Assembly: GCA_950097015.1 (NCBI GenBank)
Contig: CATNEN010000013.1
Location: 62,001 to 126,000 of the forward strand
Direction: 5' to 3'
Source of the DNA: Macrostomum hystrix
Taxonomy: Eukaryota; Platyhelminthes; Macrostomidae
Length of the DNA: 64,000 nucleotides
Each line of letters begins with the position of its first letter. Position 1 is the stretch's first letter. The notes under the pieces were generated by a model that ran no database searches, was not told the DNA's origin, and saw only the letters and a list, made by a program, of their open reading frames with translations. A program made the translations under genes and the position numbers. Positions 33,876 to 50,300 of this stretch are shown piece by piece.

Positions 33876-35285
33876 CTATTTGTTATTGTAGGAAGCGTGG
33901 CGCTGGTTCAGAGGATTCTCCGGCGACTTCTCCCAGCTCTTGTGCACCAGCTGCTTCAATTGGCTGAGCCGCATACCGGGCAGCTCCCGCTTTAGTCTGG
34001 CCAATTCGCGCTCTTCAAACGCCGAGTAGGCGGCGCGCATCCGCTTCTCCGGGTGCCGGTCGGATTCGGCGTCCCCGCCGAGCACCTGCAGAGCTTCGTC
34101 AACTGTGCGCGCCTGTTCGCCGTCGATTTCTAATCGATTAATGTTCTCTTCGAGTTCGGGCTGTTCAACCACCGGCTTGGCCCAGGATCCGCCGGTTGCG
34201 GCCGCCGCCTCACGCCTGGCCTCGATCTCGGCTCTGGTGACCTTCTCCGGCACCTCCTGCCTAGGCACAGCCGATTCCATCTCCTGATCGTGCAGGGCGC
34301 GCAGTTCCGCTTTGCGCTCAGAGCGCTCGTGAAACTTCAAACGGACGGAGATATAGAACAGTTTATGGATTTGAGTTTGGGTGATTAGTATGGGTAATGT
34401 ACAGATATTTTCCGTACCGTACGGAAAGTACAGGTGAATTGGGGGTAATGTAAGGCTAGTGAGTACAGGAGGGCGAGTGGCAGAGCGGTTAACGCGTTTG
34501 CCTCTCGCGCCAAGGTTCCTGAGCTCGATCCTGAGCCGTTGAGGGCCAACCTACTAGGCACATGATAGTCAGGGCAGATGTACACCGTTTTGGGAGTGTA
34601 TGCCTGCGTACAGTGTCTGTGTGCGCGTGTTTTCAGGAGTCAGCGAAATGGGCAGAATTGCCCCTTGTTTGGTCTACAACAGAGTTTAGTCCAGTGGTAA
34701 GAGATTAGACTTCCGATCGAGTGGTCAAGTGTTCGAATCTCGATCAGGACAAGAGACACAATAATGTATATTATAGTTGACTACTTGAGCACTATACACT
34801 CAGTTCACTAGTGCTTCATCCAGCTGCGAAATGGATGCCAGCTTCAGATGGGGTATACATTGTTGGCGGCGTCTCAAACTGCCTTTGGAAGGCCACCTGG
34901 AGTAGGTGTTATTTAACATTTTCCTATAATCTTTGTACACTAGGAATGCACTGAACAAACAAGTCTCTTTCGTTTGAGATGTTCGAAATATTATTGTCTT
35001 CTTAAACATAAGACTTAAGGCGGGACTATAAAAAGAACAGAAATGATTGAACTTAATGAAGGCCATAGATAGAATCGATAAACAAAGGTTAAAACACAAA
35101 TTGCTCACCTTGGCCTCCTTCTCGGCCTTGCGCATCTGCTTTCTGATGGCGTGCTTATCCTCATCGCGCCATTTTTCGTCCTCCTCAGCTTCAGCTTTCT
35201 TCTGGCGCTCCTCAGCCTTCTGCGACTCCTTGCGGGCGCGGGCGACGGCCGCTTTGGAATTTTCGCCTTGAAATTTCTTTGGCAT
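33876..35285 (-). CDS. ccdc124: CCDC124 (Lso2-related ribosome-associated protein)
   Basis: Exons 35285-35109 and 34334-33876, phase 0, give 211 residues (human 223). The family N-terminus MPKKFQGENSKAAVARARK is followed by a charged coiled coil (KWRDEDKHAIRKQMRKAEKE). The conserved C-terminal half has VTRAEIEARRE, LEENINRLE, ARTVDEALQVL, DRHPEKRMRAAYSAFEERE and MRLSQLKQLVHKSW, ending NPLNQRHASYNNK. CCDC124 and yeast Lso2 bind idle 80S ribosomes; a cytokinesis role is reported in humans. The second acceptor (TTTGAAG) has a weak pyrimidine tract. The intron (34335-35108) contains a SINE. Confidence 0.93.
34468..34686 (+). mobile_element. tRNA-derived SINE, copy 1 (intron of ccdc124)
   Basis: The head has an A-box-like GTGGCAGAGCGGTTAACGCG and a B-box-like GAGCTCGATCC. 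The body has GTCAGGGCAGATGTACACC, TGCCTGCGTACAGT and TCAGGAGTCAGCGAAATGGG, shared with the copies at 35498 and 35741. It ends near GGTCTACAACAGAG. Confidence 0.8.
34686..34752 (+). other. tRNA-like sequence
   Basis: TAGTCCAGTGGTAAGAGATT resembles an A box, and GTGTTCGAATCTC 45 bases later resembles a B box. No clean 7-bp acceptor stem closes it, so it is more likely the head of another SINE type than a functional tRNA. Confidence 0.4.
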
Positions 35286-35497
35286 CAAATTAGTGCTACT
35301 GAGCCGCCCGGGTAGGCTTGGAGTATGAGAACACTCAACAGAGATTTAAATCAACTCTGCAATAATCTCGGAGCAGAGACTCAACTGAAATTCAGTCCAA
35401 GCAGTGGTAATAAATAAAGCATCATAAATTTTATTTATATACTCTTCGGGTGCTTACTGCGAAGCTCTACTCAATCTTTTCTATTGAAACCAGGCCA

Positions 35498-35735
35498 GGG
35501 GGTTCAGTGGTGGAGCACGTTACGCGTGTGCCACTCGCATCAAGGTTCTTGAGCTCGAATCCGCGGCGAGGTCACACTCATTCGACGAGCAGTTAACGCC
35601 AACTAGGCCAACCCCAATTGTACAGTGATTATGGCTAAGTTACAGTCAGTGCAGACGTACACCCATGTGTTCAGGAGTCAGCGGAATGGTGAGAATCGAC
35701 TCTCGCTGGCTGCGTGTCTACTGCAACCAAACGAT
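35498..35735 (+). mobile_element. tRNA-derived SINE, copy 2
   Basis: Head GGGGGTTCAGTGGTGGAGCA with B-box-like TTGAGCTCGAATCCG. The tail module GTGTTCAGGAGTCAGCGGAA is shared with copies 1, 3 and 4. It is shorter in the middle than copy 3. Confidence 0.8.
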
Positions 35736-35740
35736 ACATC

Positions 35741-36068
35741 AGGGGGTTCGGTGGCGGAGCGGTTAACGCGTTTGCCTCTCGCACCATGGTCCTTGAGTTC
35801 GATTCGACGGCGAGGCCACATTTATTTGGGGCGCAGCCGCGGAGAGAAGGCTTTGGGGGCTTGACGTGCAATTTACGCCCTTGAGGGGCCAACCTCCAAG
35901 TCACAGTGAAGTGTACACTGCCTGACGATGAGAAAGTCAGGGCAGATGTACACACCTGTATGAGTGTGTGCCTGCGTACAGTATCTGTGCGTGTGTGTGC
36001 TCAGGAGTCAGCGAAATTGGCAGAATTGCCTAGTGTCACCAGATGATGTGCCATTGCCCACAGCCCTC
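35741..36068 (+). mobile_element. tRNA-derived SINE, copy 3 (longest)
   Basis: Head AGGGGGTTCGGTGGCGGAGC with TTGAGTTCGATTCG as B box, resembling a tRNA-Leu/Ser type. The body includes GGGGCGCAGCCGCGGAGAGA, TTGAGGGGCCAACCTCCAAG and GCTCAGGAGTCAGCGAAA, ending near TGCCATTGCCCACAGCCC. It lies directly after copy 2 in the same orientation. Confidence 0.85.
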
Positions 36069-36761
36069 CTGCAAATATGCATAATCACTACAATACTTAA
36101 TACACAGTATCTAAAGGCAAACTAACAGACTTAAAAGATTTCTAGCAAATGAAATGGCTAGTCAAGTCGAACTGACTGAAGTCATTTTGGTTAAATTATT
36201 AGAGCTACAATATATAGAGAAGGTGGCCAAAAAAGAGCAATAAAAATTATTGATTACTTGTGATTGACAAGACAGGACAGACAGGCTTTTAGGTCACCGA
36301 GACCGGCATGACGGCAACAGTCTATATGCGTGAGACACCAAGACAATGGTAAGTGTAACCGTGGGGAAATGCTTTAAAACATGCGACTCATTTTTTATAA
36401 TTTACACAAGCCAGGCGTCAGCAGACACCGATAATTGCAAGGTATGCAAACTGTAGAAGCTGCCGAAATAGGAAACAATGCACTAGTTAGGTAATGAGCT
36501 AATGAGATAGTTAAAAAACTAGTTATACTCGTATTGACAGGGATAGCATACGAAAATATGTTAGGCTTTGAGACGCACATAATCAGATTCTACTCGTGTA
36601 ATATATGTTAGAACAAAAGCGTGAGAATACTAATAGGGCCAAAAAATTACAAAAGGGCCAAGAATGGTAAAATTGCGAAACACTGGGTTTCAAATAGACA
36701 AAAAAGTTAAGTTGTTTTAACATTTTAACATAGAAAAATAGAAGAAAAAATATGTATAATA

Positions 36762-36945
36762 TCTGTCCCTAACCAATCAGAACCATCATAGAACCACCAT
36801 ATGATTAAATCTCAGAGCCCAGTCAATCAGAACCACCCTACAATCAAATCTTAGAGCCCAGTCAATCAAAACCACCCTACAATCAAATCTCAGAGCCCAG
36901 CCAACCAGAACCGCGCTACGAACAAATCTCAATGCTTAACCAATT
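36762..36945. repeat. 39-bp minisatellite
   Basis: About four and a half units containing AACCACCCTACAATCAAATC and AGAGCCCAGTCAATCA, with point variants in each unit. Confidence 0.85.
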
Positions 36946-37097
36946 TGTATAGTGAAACAGATTATAGATAAGTACAAAATAAACGACAAATATGGAACGA
37001 TCATCATTTACAGCGATCCTTAAAAGCAACCATAAGAACCAGGGTGAGACAGAAGGGTAGAAGACAAAGGAAGGCCTGATAAGAAGAGGAGTGAGTG

Positions 37098-39152
37098 TCA
37101 CTCATTGGCGGCGGCAGCCAGGCTGGGATCCAGTGCAGCTCCGGACCAATGCATTTGAGCCTGCATCAGGGCTTCCTGAATCTCCTTGACACAGCGGACC
37201 CGATTTAGCCAGCGCTGCAGCTCCTCAACAGGCAGTCCGGCTGGGCTTTCAGCGCTTTCAGCGGCGCCCCGATACCAGATGGTGTCATCCGGGTTGGCGT
37301 TCCTGTTATTGCATAACGAGAAAAAAATAAATTTATTTCTAATCCGAATCGAGCTACGCCACACCGCTAGTGTTTCAGCTACGCCGCCTCACGAATAAGA
37401 AGAGGTGGCGACTGGAGTTTGATTGAAATATCGCGCAACAAAAGTTGAGCCTGTGTCAGAATGTTTCCTGAATCCATAACTGCGTTACGGCGCAGCAAAA
37501 ATTACTAATTGTGAAAAGACTACGATAGAAGCCGACATTTGAATTACTTGCCTATCAGTAGGCAGGTAGAACGGTTCATCCCGGCCAGTTAGCAGTGGCC
37601 GCTTAGCCAAGTAGACTTGAAACAGGCGCACCGGACACTTGGTAGGATCCGCTAGCTCGCCTAATTCGTACGTCATGCCGACAGCGTAGCCGGACCGAGG
37701 TGTGAAGCGCAGGACGGCGCCGGCCACTCCGGCGGCAGAAGGAGCCAAAGCGAACTGGCCTAGGGTGAGTTCGGCGTGCTCCTGGGCCGTGTGCAGGCCG
37801 ACATAGCGGGTGAGAATGTAGAACAGGGCGAACAGCAGCGCGTCTGGGCTGTGACAGCCGAGCTGGCGGCACTCCCACAGGTGCTGCTCCTCGATGCGGC
37901 AGACCAGGGTTCCATCGTCGGCCACACGGGCCGCGTAGCGATCCAAGATGACGTCGAGAGCGGCGGAGAAATCAGCGAATGCCGGATCGCAGAAGATGTT
38001 TTCGTCGCGGGCCTGATCAATAGCCAGATGGCCCTGTAGGCCTAGGCACAGATAGTACACAGAGTCGGCTGCGTACTCTTCTCCGCTGGGCTTGCGAACT
38101 TCGCGCACAAAACGGGCCAGAGCATCGGCGAGATTTGTCGCGTCAGTCAGTTCGGCAGGATCAGCTGGAGGGCCGGATCCGCTTTCATCGCTTGCCGCTG
38201 CGGCAGACACAGAGCGGCTCCAGTTTTTCCAGGCAGTCAGGCCGTAGGAGAACTTCAAGCTGAGCTGTTGCTGTTGCTGCTGCGGCTGTAGCAGTTGATG
38301 CGACTGGCTCCTGGCAAGGGCCACTAGAGCCGCCGCGTCCGCCGCTAGTCGGCGCTGAATTGAAGCCAGCGAAGCCAAATCAGCGGCGGCTATAGAAGCG
38401 GCTTCGATTCCTCTTCCAGCGGCCGAGGCAAGCGAGGCAGCAGCGCCGCTGGCACTAATCGGCTGCGGTCCGGAAGAGCCAATCGGCTGCAGGGCCAGGT
38501 GCGGCGGCTGCTCGGGATCCGGGAACTCTAGCAAGAGAAACACCGGCACAGGTACCGGGATAGGAACAAAGATCGGAATGGGAATAGGATCTGGCGGCAG
38601 CGGCGCCGGTGCGGGAAAGTACAGAGGCAATGGGCAGGGCAGCAGGCCGGCGGCGCCGTCACCGTATAGAGCCGCCTCGGCGTTGACAGCCGCCTGAACA
38701 GCGACGTCGGACTGAGCAGGCTTGGCCTGGAGTTGCCTGCTGACTGGCGCCGGTCTGCATTGCGTAATCTTGTTGCACAATGGCAGCGGCGCCAGCGGTT
38801 GAATCATGGCGTGCTGCTCGATTCCTAGCTGCCTCAGCATCTCAATAGGCACGTTCGGGAAGGTCGTACCCCGATTACTGGCTGTCAAGCGCTGATTCGA
38901 TCGCTGCCGCTGTTGCTGCTGCTGTTGTTGGCTTTGCGCCTGAGTACCTTCTGCGTCTGCGCCGTTAACGCTGGCAAGCATTGATTCCTCAGTGACTTCT
39001 GTAATGTCACCGACGACGTGAGTTGCCGCCGAGGCGGCCTCGGCTGCCGCCGCTGCGACTGCGGCTGCTCCAGCAGCAGCCTCGTCCTGCTGCAGCTGAC
39101 GCTGTTGCTGCCGAGACGCGAACACGACGCGTATACTGTCCGTTGTTGACAT
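37098..39152 (-). CDS. QRICH1/ZMYM-like protein (DUF3504 domain)
   Basis: Exons 39152-37552 and 37302-37098 give 601 residues. The C-terminal half (about 285-600) matches the ZMYM2/3/4-QRICH1 domain: FSYGLTAWKNWSRSV, LARFVREVRKPSGEEYAAD, YYLCLGLQGHL, LWECRQLGCHSPDALLFALF, FYLPTDR then DDTIWYRG, and a final helix RCVKEIQEALMQAQ. The centre has the proline-rich PIPIPIFVPIPVPVPVF typical of ZMYM proteins. The N-terminus is Gln/Ala-rich. No MYM zinc fingers are present, so QRICH1 is the closer comparison. These are nuclear chromatin-associated regulators; the domain is related to tyrosine recombinases but lacks their activity. The only intron uses a GC donor (GATAG/GCAAGT), required to keep frame and homology. 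The ATG is 11 bases after a CCTCTGCAG acceptor-like site. Confidence 0.87.
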
Positions 39153-39930
39153 TAGCTGATCAGCTGCAGAGGAATGGGCGGTTCCAATTATAATCGAAGC
39201 ATTACTATCCTATGCACTATCCCTGGATACAAAGAAAAACTTGTTTATCGCGGAAATAATTATAAAAAGGCTTTTCTTTTAGTTTCGACTGAAATTAACA
39301 ACTACGCAAGTTTTTTTATTTTTCGCGTTGGAATTCCGAGTTTATTATTTTCCTTTAAAATAAATTTATTAAATTGTACGAAAAGTTGCCTTTCTCAGAT
39401 TAAAGTTGCATAAAACAGCTTACAACAATTGTGGTACCAGTAGTAGTATATAGCGAGTCATGCGAAAAACCGGTCTGAATGCACAATTAATTAGTTAAAA
39501 ACTGTACTTGACTGCTGGCCGAAGTATTTGGCCAATTCATCCAATGAGACTAATTGGGTCAACAATGGAGACTAATTGTGCTACTTTAAAAAACGCTTGG
39601 CATAAAAGTTTCAACAGACAACGATGGGAGATAATTGAAATGTATAAAAATAGATGGGCTTTTCAATGCAACGCAACGATACGCAATGAGCAGACGCTAC
39701 TAAAGTATTTGGTATGCTGAAAAGGGAGCTTGGCCATGCAACACTGGCTGCACTGTTGCATCAAATCGTTTGTACTATAATTGCTAGTTAATTCAGTGCA
39801 GTTACACACAATATTATATAAACAGACTGGGCAGGGCATGCTGTGTGTGTTAGCTGAATGCACTTTGTTTAATTATAAAATAAATTTAATGGAGTTTATA
39901 AATAGGATAATGCGAACAAGCGATGCTGCT
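39153..39930. other. Spacer between the QRICH1-like gene and rbbp4
   Basis: AT-rich. On the minus strand two ATTAAA poly(A)-signal variants lie at 39868-39873 and 39885-39890, about 40-60 bases after the rbbp4 stop. Nothing else is seen. Confidence 0.5.
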
Positions 39931-43877
<3,947 letters not shown>

Positions 43878-46800
43878 CTGTGTGTGTCATGGGTATTAAG
43901 ATGTATCTTTGTTTTCTTCCCTTGTAAGCTTCTTACAGTTTATTGCTCAAAAAGAAGTGGTCTTTAAAGTTATTTTGTTCCTCTACATTTAAGATCCTCA
44001 TTCTTGATTTATTATCTATCGTTAAATCATTTTTGTTTTTTTATGGGATGCATGGCTAGAGAAGTCCACAATAATAATTAAGTTTGCATGCATGCCTTAG
44101 TAAAAAATCTGTTCGGCTTTAACTAATTAATATGTTTGAAGGCAAAGCATAAACATAAAGCATAAAGGTGAATTATACATATCCTAATCCGGTCAGTAAA
44201 AATATGAAATATGTGACAAAGATTATTAAACATGACACAAAAGGCATTACATCATAAATATAACATTTATACTTTGTAGGGTTCTGCTATTGCTAGCGTA
44301 AAGCCAAAAAAAGAGCTAAACTAATAACTTGATTATATACTCGTACATTACCGTTTTTAGCTCTTTAGTTTTGAATATGTTGATGCAAATTTGATGCTAC
44401 CTCACCAGCATATTATCCATGTTATAAACACTTCTTTTGTAAAAGTGCAATATCCAAAACATGATAGGCAAACAAGAATGGGCATGACAACATTGAACAA
44501 CATTTTATAGACCAACTAGTGTTATAGCCACATTTACATTAGCATATTTATAATTATTCCTAGATACTTGTATTTTTAATGGCTAGTTAAAGCCAATACT
44601 TATTGACTTAAATTTCCTATCTGCGTCTGTAGCAATACCCTAATATGAGTACTAGGCTAGCTCCCAGTGTAGTATCAGTATCTTTTGGAATTACAAAGTG
44701 CATAGTCAATTGTTATTGTTAAGGTAGCATAGTGAGAGTTCTAGCTCTGCTAGTTTATTTAGTCTTTTTTAGTCTATTGAGCTAGATTTTTAGTCTAGCT
44801 CAATAATTAAAGGTCAGAAATTTAAGGCCAGCCAAGTGTAGAGTGGCAAACCACACCACCACCTCTACCCTAGGCTGTAGACCATGGTAAAAAACAGCAG
44901 CAGTAAAAAGAAGAGTTGTGAAGATGGCAAGAATGATATTATAACTGAATTTGAAGTCTAGTTTGACTTAATCTTAAAGGATTTGCAACCATCAGAAGCA
45001 GAGTATGCATAAAGTACTAAATCAAACAAGTAATTATAGAAGTGTTTAAGGTTGTTTGAATCATGGCCAAAGCTGCACAGAGACAACAAAAGCACTACTA
45101 TGACCACAAAGTCAATAAGATATGTTTGCAAATGACATCCTAGCCTGGTTCTATATGCCTCTGGAGGGCCTGAGACAGCATGAGCCAAGGTAGCCACACA
45201 AGCATCATACACCTTGGGACCAAATGAGCTATCTGATGGCTCTATCCCCTGTGACATACAAGGTCATGTGGTGCAAGCATGAGTAGAACATGGGCTAGAA
45301 AAAATTGTACATGTCAAGAAGCTCAAACTGGGTCTCTAGACTTGAAGTTGTGTTCAACAGTGCTTCAAAGTTCTTTCAACAATGGTAGATCTGCTCAAGG
45401 CAAATTTTTGATACAAGGGGTGCTAGCTAGGATAGTGATCACTTAGACACTAATTTCTACTGAGACTTTGTTCTGAGAGCAGAAAATAAATCCATGCAAT
45501 GGAAAGTTTTGAATTGGTTGATGCAAAGGAGTTTAACTGCATGCTAGAGGCTATGAAGATTGATCTGCCAGGTCTGTGAGGGCCAGTTTGAAGAAGCAAT
45601 GGCAGGTTCACTAATTGTTGGTGAATAACAAGAAGTGCAGCAGCTAGAGACTCTATTGTGCCAGTGCACCTAGCCATATCAGGCCAATTTGCAAAGCCTG
45701 CTGCATTGTCATGAAAAGCAACATCTTCTACACCTAGACCTGTGCCACAAAAGAAGAATATGATGACACTGTCAAAGTAAATGGTTCTGGAATAGGAAAT
45801 GGATCATAAAAACCTGTTGTGGATGCAAGTGGGTATAGCTGTAACTATTCTTACTGCAACCCTAGTCTAGCCAGCCATCTAACAAAAGCAAATATAAGCT
45901 TTTGAGCAAACTTTGAGCAAAGTTAGCTTGAGCAAATAAACCAAAATTTATTAAAACAATAAAAAATAATAGTTTGTTCAACTGCACCAATTGTTATATT
46001 GCACCTAAAAAGCCAATCTCCATTTTGCCATATAAATAGGAGCACTGAATGGAAGAGTAACAAACATTTGCAACTATGGAATGTTCCAGTAAAATATTAA
46101 GCAAGTTGGACTCAGTAAATTTGATAAAGATCTAATAGCTAGAAATTGTGAGAACACACAAAATTTCATATCGAAATAATAACTAAAAGGTTGAATCTAA
46201 TTGAAGTAGGCCTATAGAATATATAAGAAGTGTTGTACTGGTTGATAAATTAGTAGAATTCATATTATTTGAAAAGAGCCTTACAACTGTTATTAGTCTA
46301 AAATCTGATAGCCTAAAATTGCAATAGATCTAGCTGCCAATTTCAATAAACTAGCTAGGCTATTGCAATAGCAGCCTAGGCTGGTAGGCCTAATCTAGCT
46401 TTTTTATTTTGTGGTCCAAATAGATCACAGCTTTATAATATTAATAGTGATGTGTCATAAGCTCAAGGTAATTATTTCAAATTCTTATTTTTATAAGTCA
46501 ATAAAATGCACTTTGGAAGGCTCACCTCTGCACTTTGCTCATTCCAAATGGCAGAGCTTATTCTTGCTGAAGACATTTTTTATTTTGATTGATACTTTTA
46601 ATATAAATTTTAAAAGATGTGAAAGTCAAGGACAAGGAAGATATCAAAGAAGTGTAAGATACAGTTTAAAATGTCAACGAAGTAATATTTACGAATACAC
46701 AATTTGAACGTAATAAGCGTAACGCAAGATCTTCAACACTTTAGCTTAAAAAGTGAGTCAAGTTTAAAAAGCTAATCTTTATTTGAAAAAAATATTTTGA

Positions 46801-47312
46801 GGCTTTTTGAAAACTAACCGATTTTTGTCATTTTAAACTAAATATGTTTATAGCCACTAAGACGTTTGAATTTCGCAAAAGATGCTTGCTGATCAAAAGA
46901 CCTTTACATTTTTTATTAATAAAAATGTTAACGAACTTAGTCTCGGTTTGGAAAATAATCTTGGCTTTAAAGTTGTCGTTGTGACATGATGAGATTAACG
47001 TGATGTGAATATACTATTCAAGATTTTAGGTTAGAAATTCACCGTTCCTCTTAACTTATGAATGTCTGCTTAGAATTTTAAAGTTCTCCGTGAATCTGAA
47101 TAATCTGTTGTATTTTTCAAGCTATAATGTTTTTTGAAATAGTAATATATATTATTTTGTAGATTATTTCCTTTTCTTACAATTTTACATTCGGTATATT
47201 AGATTCAATAGATTTGGTATATCGATTGCTCCCTGCTTAGTCTCACGCTGGCGTAACATTCAGGAGCAAAAATTATTAGTTTAAACAAAAAGGTCTAGCC
47301 ATAAAATTTAAA
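43878..47312. other. Region between psmc3 and ap3m
   Basis: 3.4 kb of AT-rich sequence. The missing psmc3 first exon should lie here, but I could not place it. A decayed gypsy integrase piece is at 45061-45350. The 44600-46400 block is rich in GCTAG/CTAGC words and could be further degraded retroelement. Confidence 0.45.
45061..45350 (+). pseudogene. Decayed Ty3/gypsy integrase C-terminal relic
   Basis: The plus strand starts MAKAAQRQQKHYYDHKVNK, matching the Q-x-x-x-K-x-Y-Y-D-x-K-V helix that precedes the GPY/F module of gypsy integrases. After stops and frameshifts one can still read fragments resembling WDQMSYLMALSPVTYKVM, where functional copies have a W-x-G-P-Y followed by S-x-V-x-Y. 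It is non-functional. Confidence 0.55.
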
Positions 47313-50300
47313 ATGATTCACAGCATTTTTGTAATTAACAACTCTGGGTAAGTTATTTTTATAGTTATTATTCTTTTTTAGCTAAGTTGTCATTACCTAC
47401 ATGGCTACAAGAGCCTCTAAAGGTATTTCTCATCTTAGAAGTACAAAGAAAGTGTAAGGTCTGGTTCAGTTTTTACTAATTTGCTACTTTCAATTTTTAA
47501 CACTTTCTTATACAATTTTCTGATGTAAACTGTTACTGCAAGTTGAATTTGTGTGGGTATTCTGCTTAAGTATTGTATTGTTCTTTATAGCTACACTAGC
47601 TTCAATCACAAGGTAGACAAATAAATATTTTTATCTATATGAGGCCTTCTTATTCTGTGAATTGATTTTTGCTTAGAATCAATGTCATAACTATTTTAAA
47701 GTCAAAACTTTAGCAACAATCAGCAAATCATTTCCACAGAGTGTAATTTAATGCCTCTATTTTTGGAAAATACCTAAAATACACCTCAAAAGTTTACTTT
47801 CTTCTCTAAAATGGTATAAGCTATCTCCTAGTTAGCAAATCAGGCTTATTTTACCTTTTTGGCAGACTTCCACATAAGATGTAAATTTTTTATAGCTAGA
47901 AAAATTTCCCACAATTGGAGGCTATGCAGAATTTTGATCAGTGCATAAATTTCCATTTTGTTGTTCTCCTTTGGTATGTTAAGTTGTTCAAATAATTTTA
48001 AACCCTATGACCTGATTATAGATTTTTTTGCTGAAGATCAGATCCTAAATTAATATTTTGATATAAAATTTTAAGTTAATACTTTATATAGATGTATTTG
48101 TTTCTTTCTTTAGTGACATTTTCTTGGAGAAGCACTACAAGCGTGTCATTCCAAAATCTGTATGCGATTATTTCTTTGAAGAAGTTACAAAGGTGAGTCC
48201 TTAATTTACATTGAAATACGTTTTTGTGAATTCGTAAAAGACATGTGACATATATGTTATATCTATAACATTTGGATATTTTTTGATTGCTTAGCCTTTT
48301 GTTAAGCAACTCTATAAGACTTAAAGATTTTGCTGTCTATCTATTTTCAGACATCCACGCCGGAGAATGTTCCGCCGGTGATTCAGACGCCAAATCACAT
48401 ACTGATTAGCATCTTTCGGGCCCAGGTGCACTTTGTTGCCGTCTGCAAAAGCGAAGTGCCGCCACTTTTTGTAATTGAATTTCTGCACCGCCTGGCCGAT
48501 ATAATTAAAGACTACTTCGATGAGGTTTCTGAGTCGACTATAAAGGACAATGTCGTTATTGTCTATGAGGTGAGAGAATTGAAGAGGTCTATAAATTAGG
48601 AGCTTGGCTACATGTGAGCTCCAAGCCACGCAGCTTGTGGGAAGCATGTCCGTGAACTTGGCCATGACCGTGAACTTGACGCCACCCCTCCTTGACTATT
48701 TGAGGTCTGCAAGTAGCGTGTTATTACCATTATTGCGGTTCGATTTCGTTAGAGCCTGACTGTTATATTCGCATCCATAGCTAGAAGTTCAAAAGAGAAA
48801 GTGAAGCCTAACCTACCGTAGTTACCTGGGAGTCAGTGATAGCCTAACCTGCCGTAGTTACCTGGGAGTCAGTGATAGCCTAACCTACCGTAGTTACCTG
48901 GGAGTCAGTGATAGCCTAACCTAACGTAGTTACCTGGGAGTCAGTGACTGCCTAACCTAACCTAGTAACCAGGGAGTCAGTGACTGCCTATCCTACCGCA
49001 GTTACCTGGGAGTCAGTAATAGCCTAAACTACCGCAGTTACCTAAGAGTCAGTGACTGCCTAACCTGCCGTAGTTACCTGGGAGTCAGTGACTGCCTAAC
49101 CTAGCGTAGTTACTTGGACGACCCTGACACTAAGAGTGCCGATAGTATTTTATTTTGTGATAACGTGCTAACCGCCCAGTCACTCTGATTTACATCTAAA
49201 CCATTGAAAAGCTCCTAGACGAAGTGCTAGACAATGGATTCCCGCTAGCCACCGAGCCCAACATCCTCAAGGAGCTGATTCGGCCGCCCAACCTGCTTCG
49301 CAGCCTGGCTGACACAATGTCCGGCCGCAACTCCACAGTGTCAGTTACCCTACCAACCGGCCAGCTATCCAACATACCCTGGCGTCGCAGTGGCGTCAAG
49401 TACGCCAACAATGAAGCCTACTTTGACATTGTTGAAGAGCTGGACGCTATAATTGACAGGTCTGGCGGCACAGTTTCCGCCGAGGTGCACGGCAGCATTG
49501 ACTGTCTAATTAAGCTGTCCGGAGTGCCAGATCTAACTCTCAGCTTTGTGAATTCTCGCCTCATCGAGGATGCCAGCCTGCATCCGTGCGTGCGGCACAG
49601 TCGCTTCGAAGCTGAACGCTTATTGAGTTTTGTGCCGCCAGACGGTAGCTTCCGGCTGATGGGCTATAGGGCTAGTTGCCATGGCAACCTGCCAGTGCCA
49701 ATCGATTTGCGCCATTCGATCAGCTTTAAACAGACCGGTGAGTAAATATTTTGCATAAGTTATAGATTAGGTATGTTGTTGCCAGTGGTGGAATCACGAC
49801 TTGAAGGTCGGCGGTTCGATTCCCGACTCCTATGGTACAATTTGTTTCCTTCATCAAAATTGAGGGTGTGTGTGGCGTCCGATCAGTCCATGGACTGAAA
49901 AGCCGTACGCAGGCTTGGCTGCGCCGCGCAAGGGCTGCAGTGCTGCCGGCTGCCCGGTTGAGGCAGATGTAATCAATTATTTTTTTAGTAATTTAGTGCT
50001 CGCAATTTAGCTGTGAGGTCTGGAGCTCGAATCTCAGACAGTCGAAAGAAATCATTTTCTTGAGCAAGAGTTCAGTTCGTCGAATTGTAAAATGGTATAT
50101 TGGTTTGCCTGCCTTTAGTGCGGGTTGTATTGCGCGGGCCGGTCATTCAATCGAAGGGGGCCGCGACCGAAGCCACAGCTACGATAGAACTCAGTTTTTT
50201 TATTTCTTCAAACTCATTCGGTCGTCTCTCAGGAGGTAGTGGCGGCCGCCTGGACCTGACAGTCACGCCCAGACCGCCTTCGGGTCGTCAGCTAGAGGAA

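Larger units (their letters stand above)
35286..37097. other. Intergenic region between ccdc124 and the QRICH1-like gene
   Basis: Contains SINE copies at 35498-35735 and 35741-36068 and a 39-bp minisatellite at 36762-36945. No gene is recognised. Confidence 0.5.

Noticed and set aside
34686..34752. Functional tRNA gene
   Set aside because: A and B boxes are present but the acceptor and D stems do not pair cleanly; it abuts a SINE.
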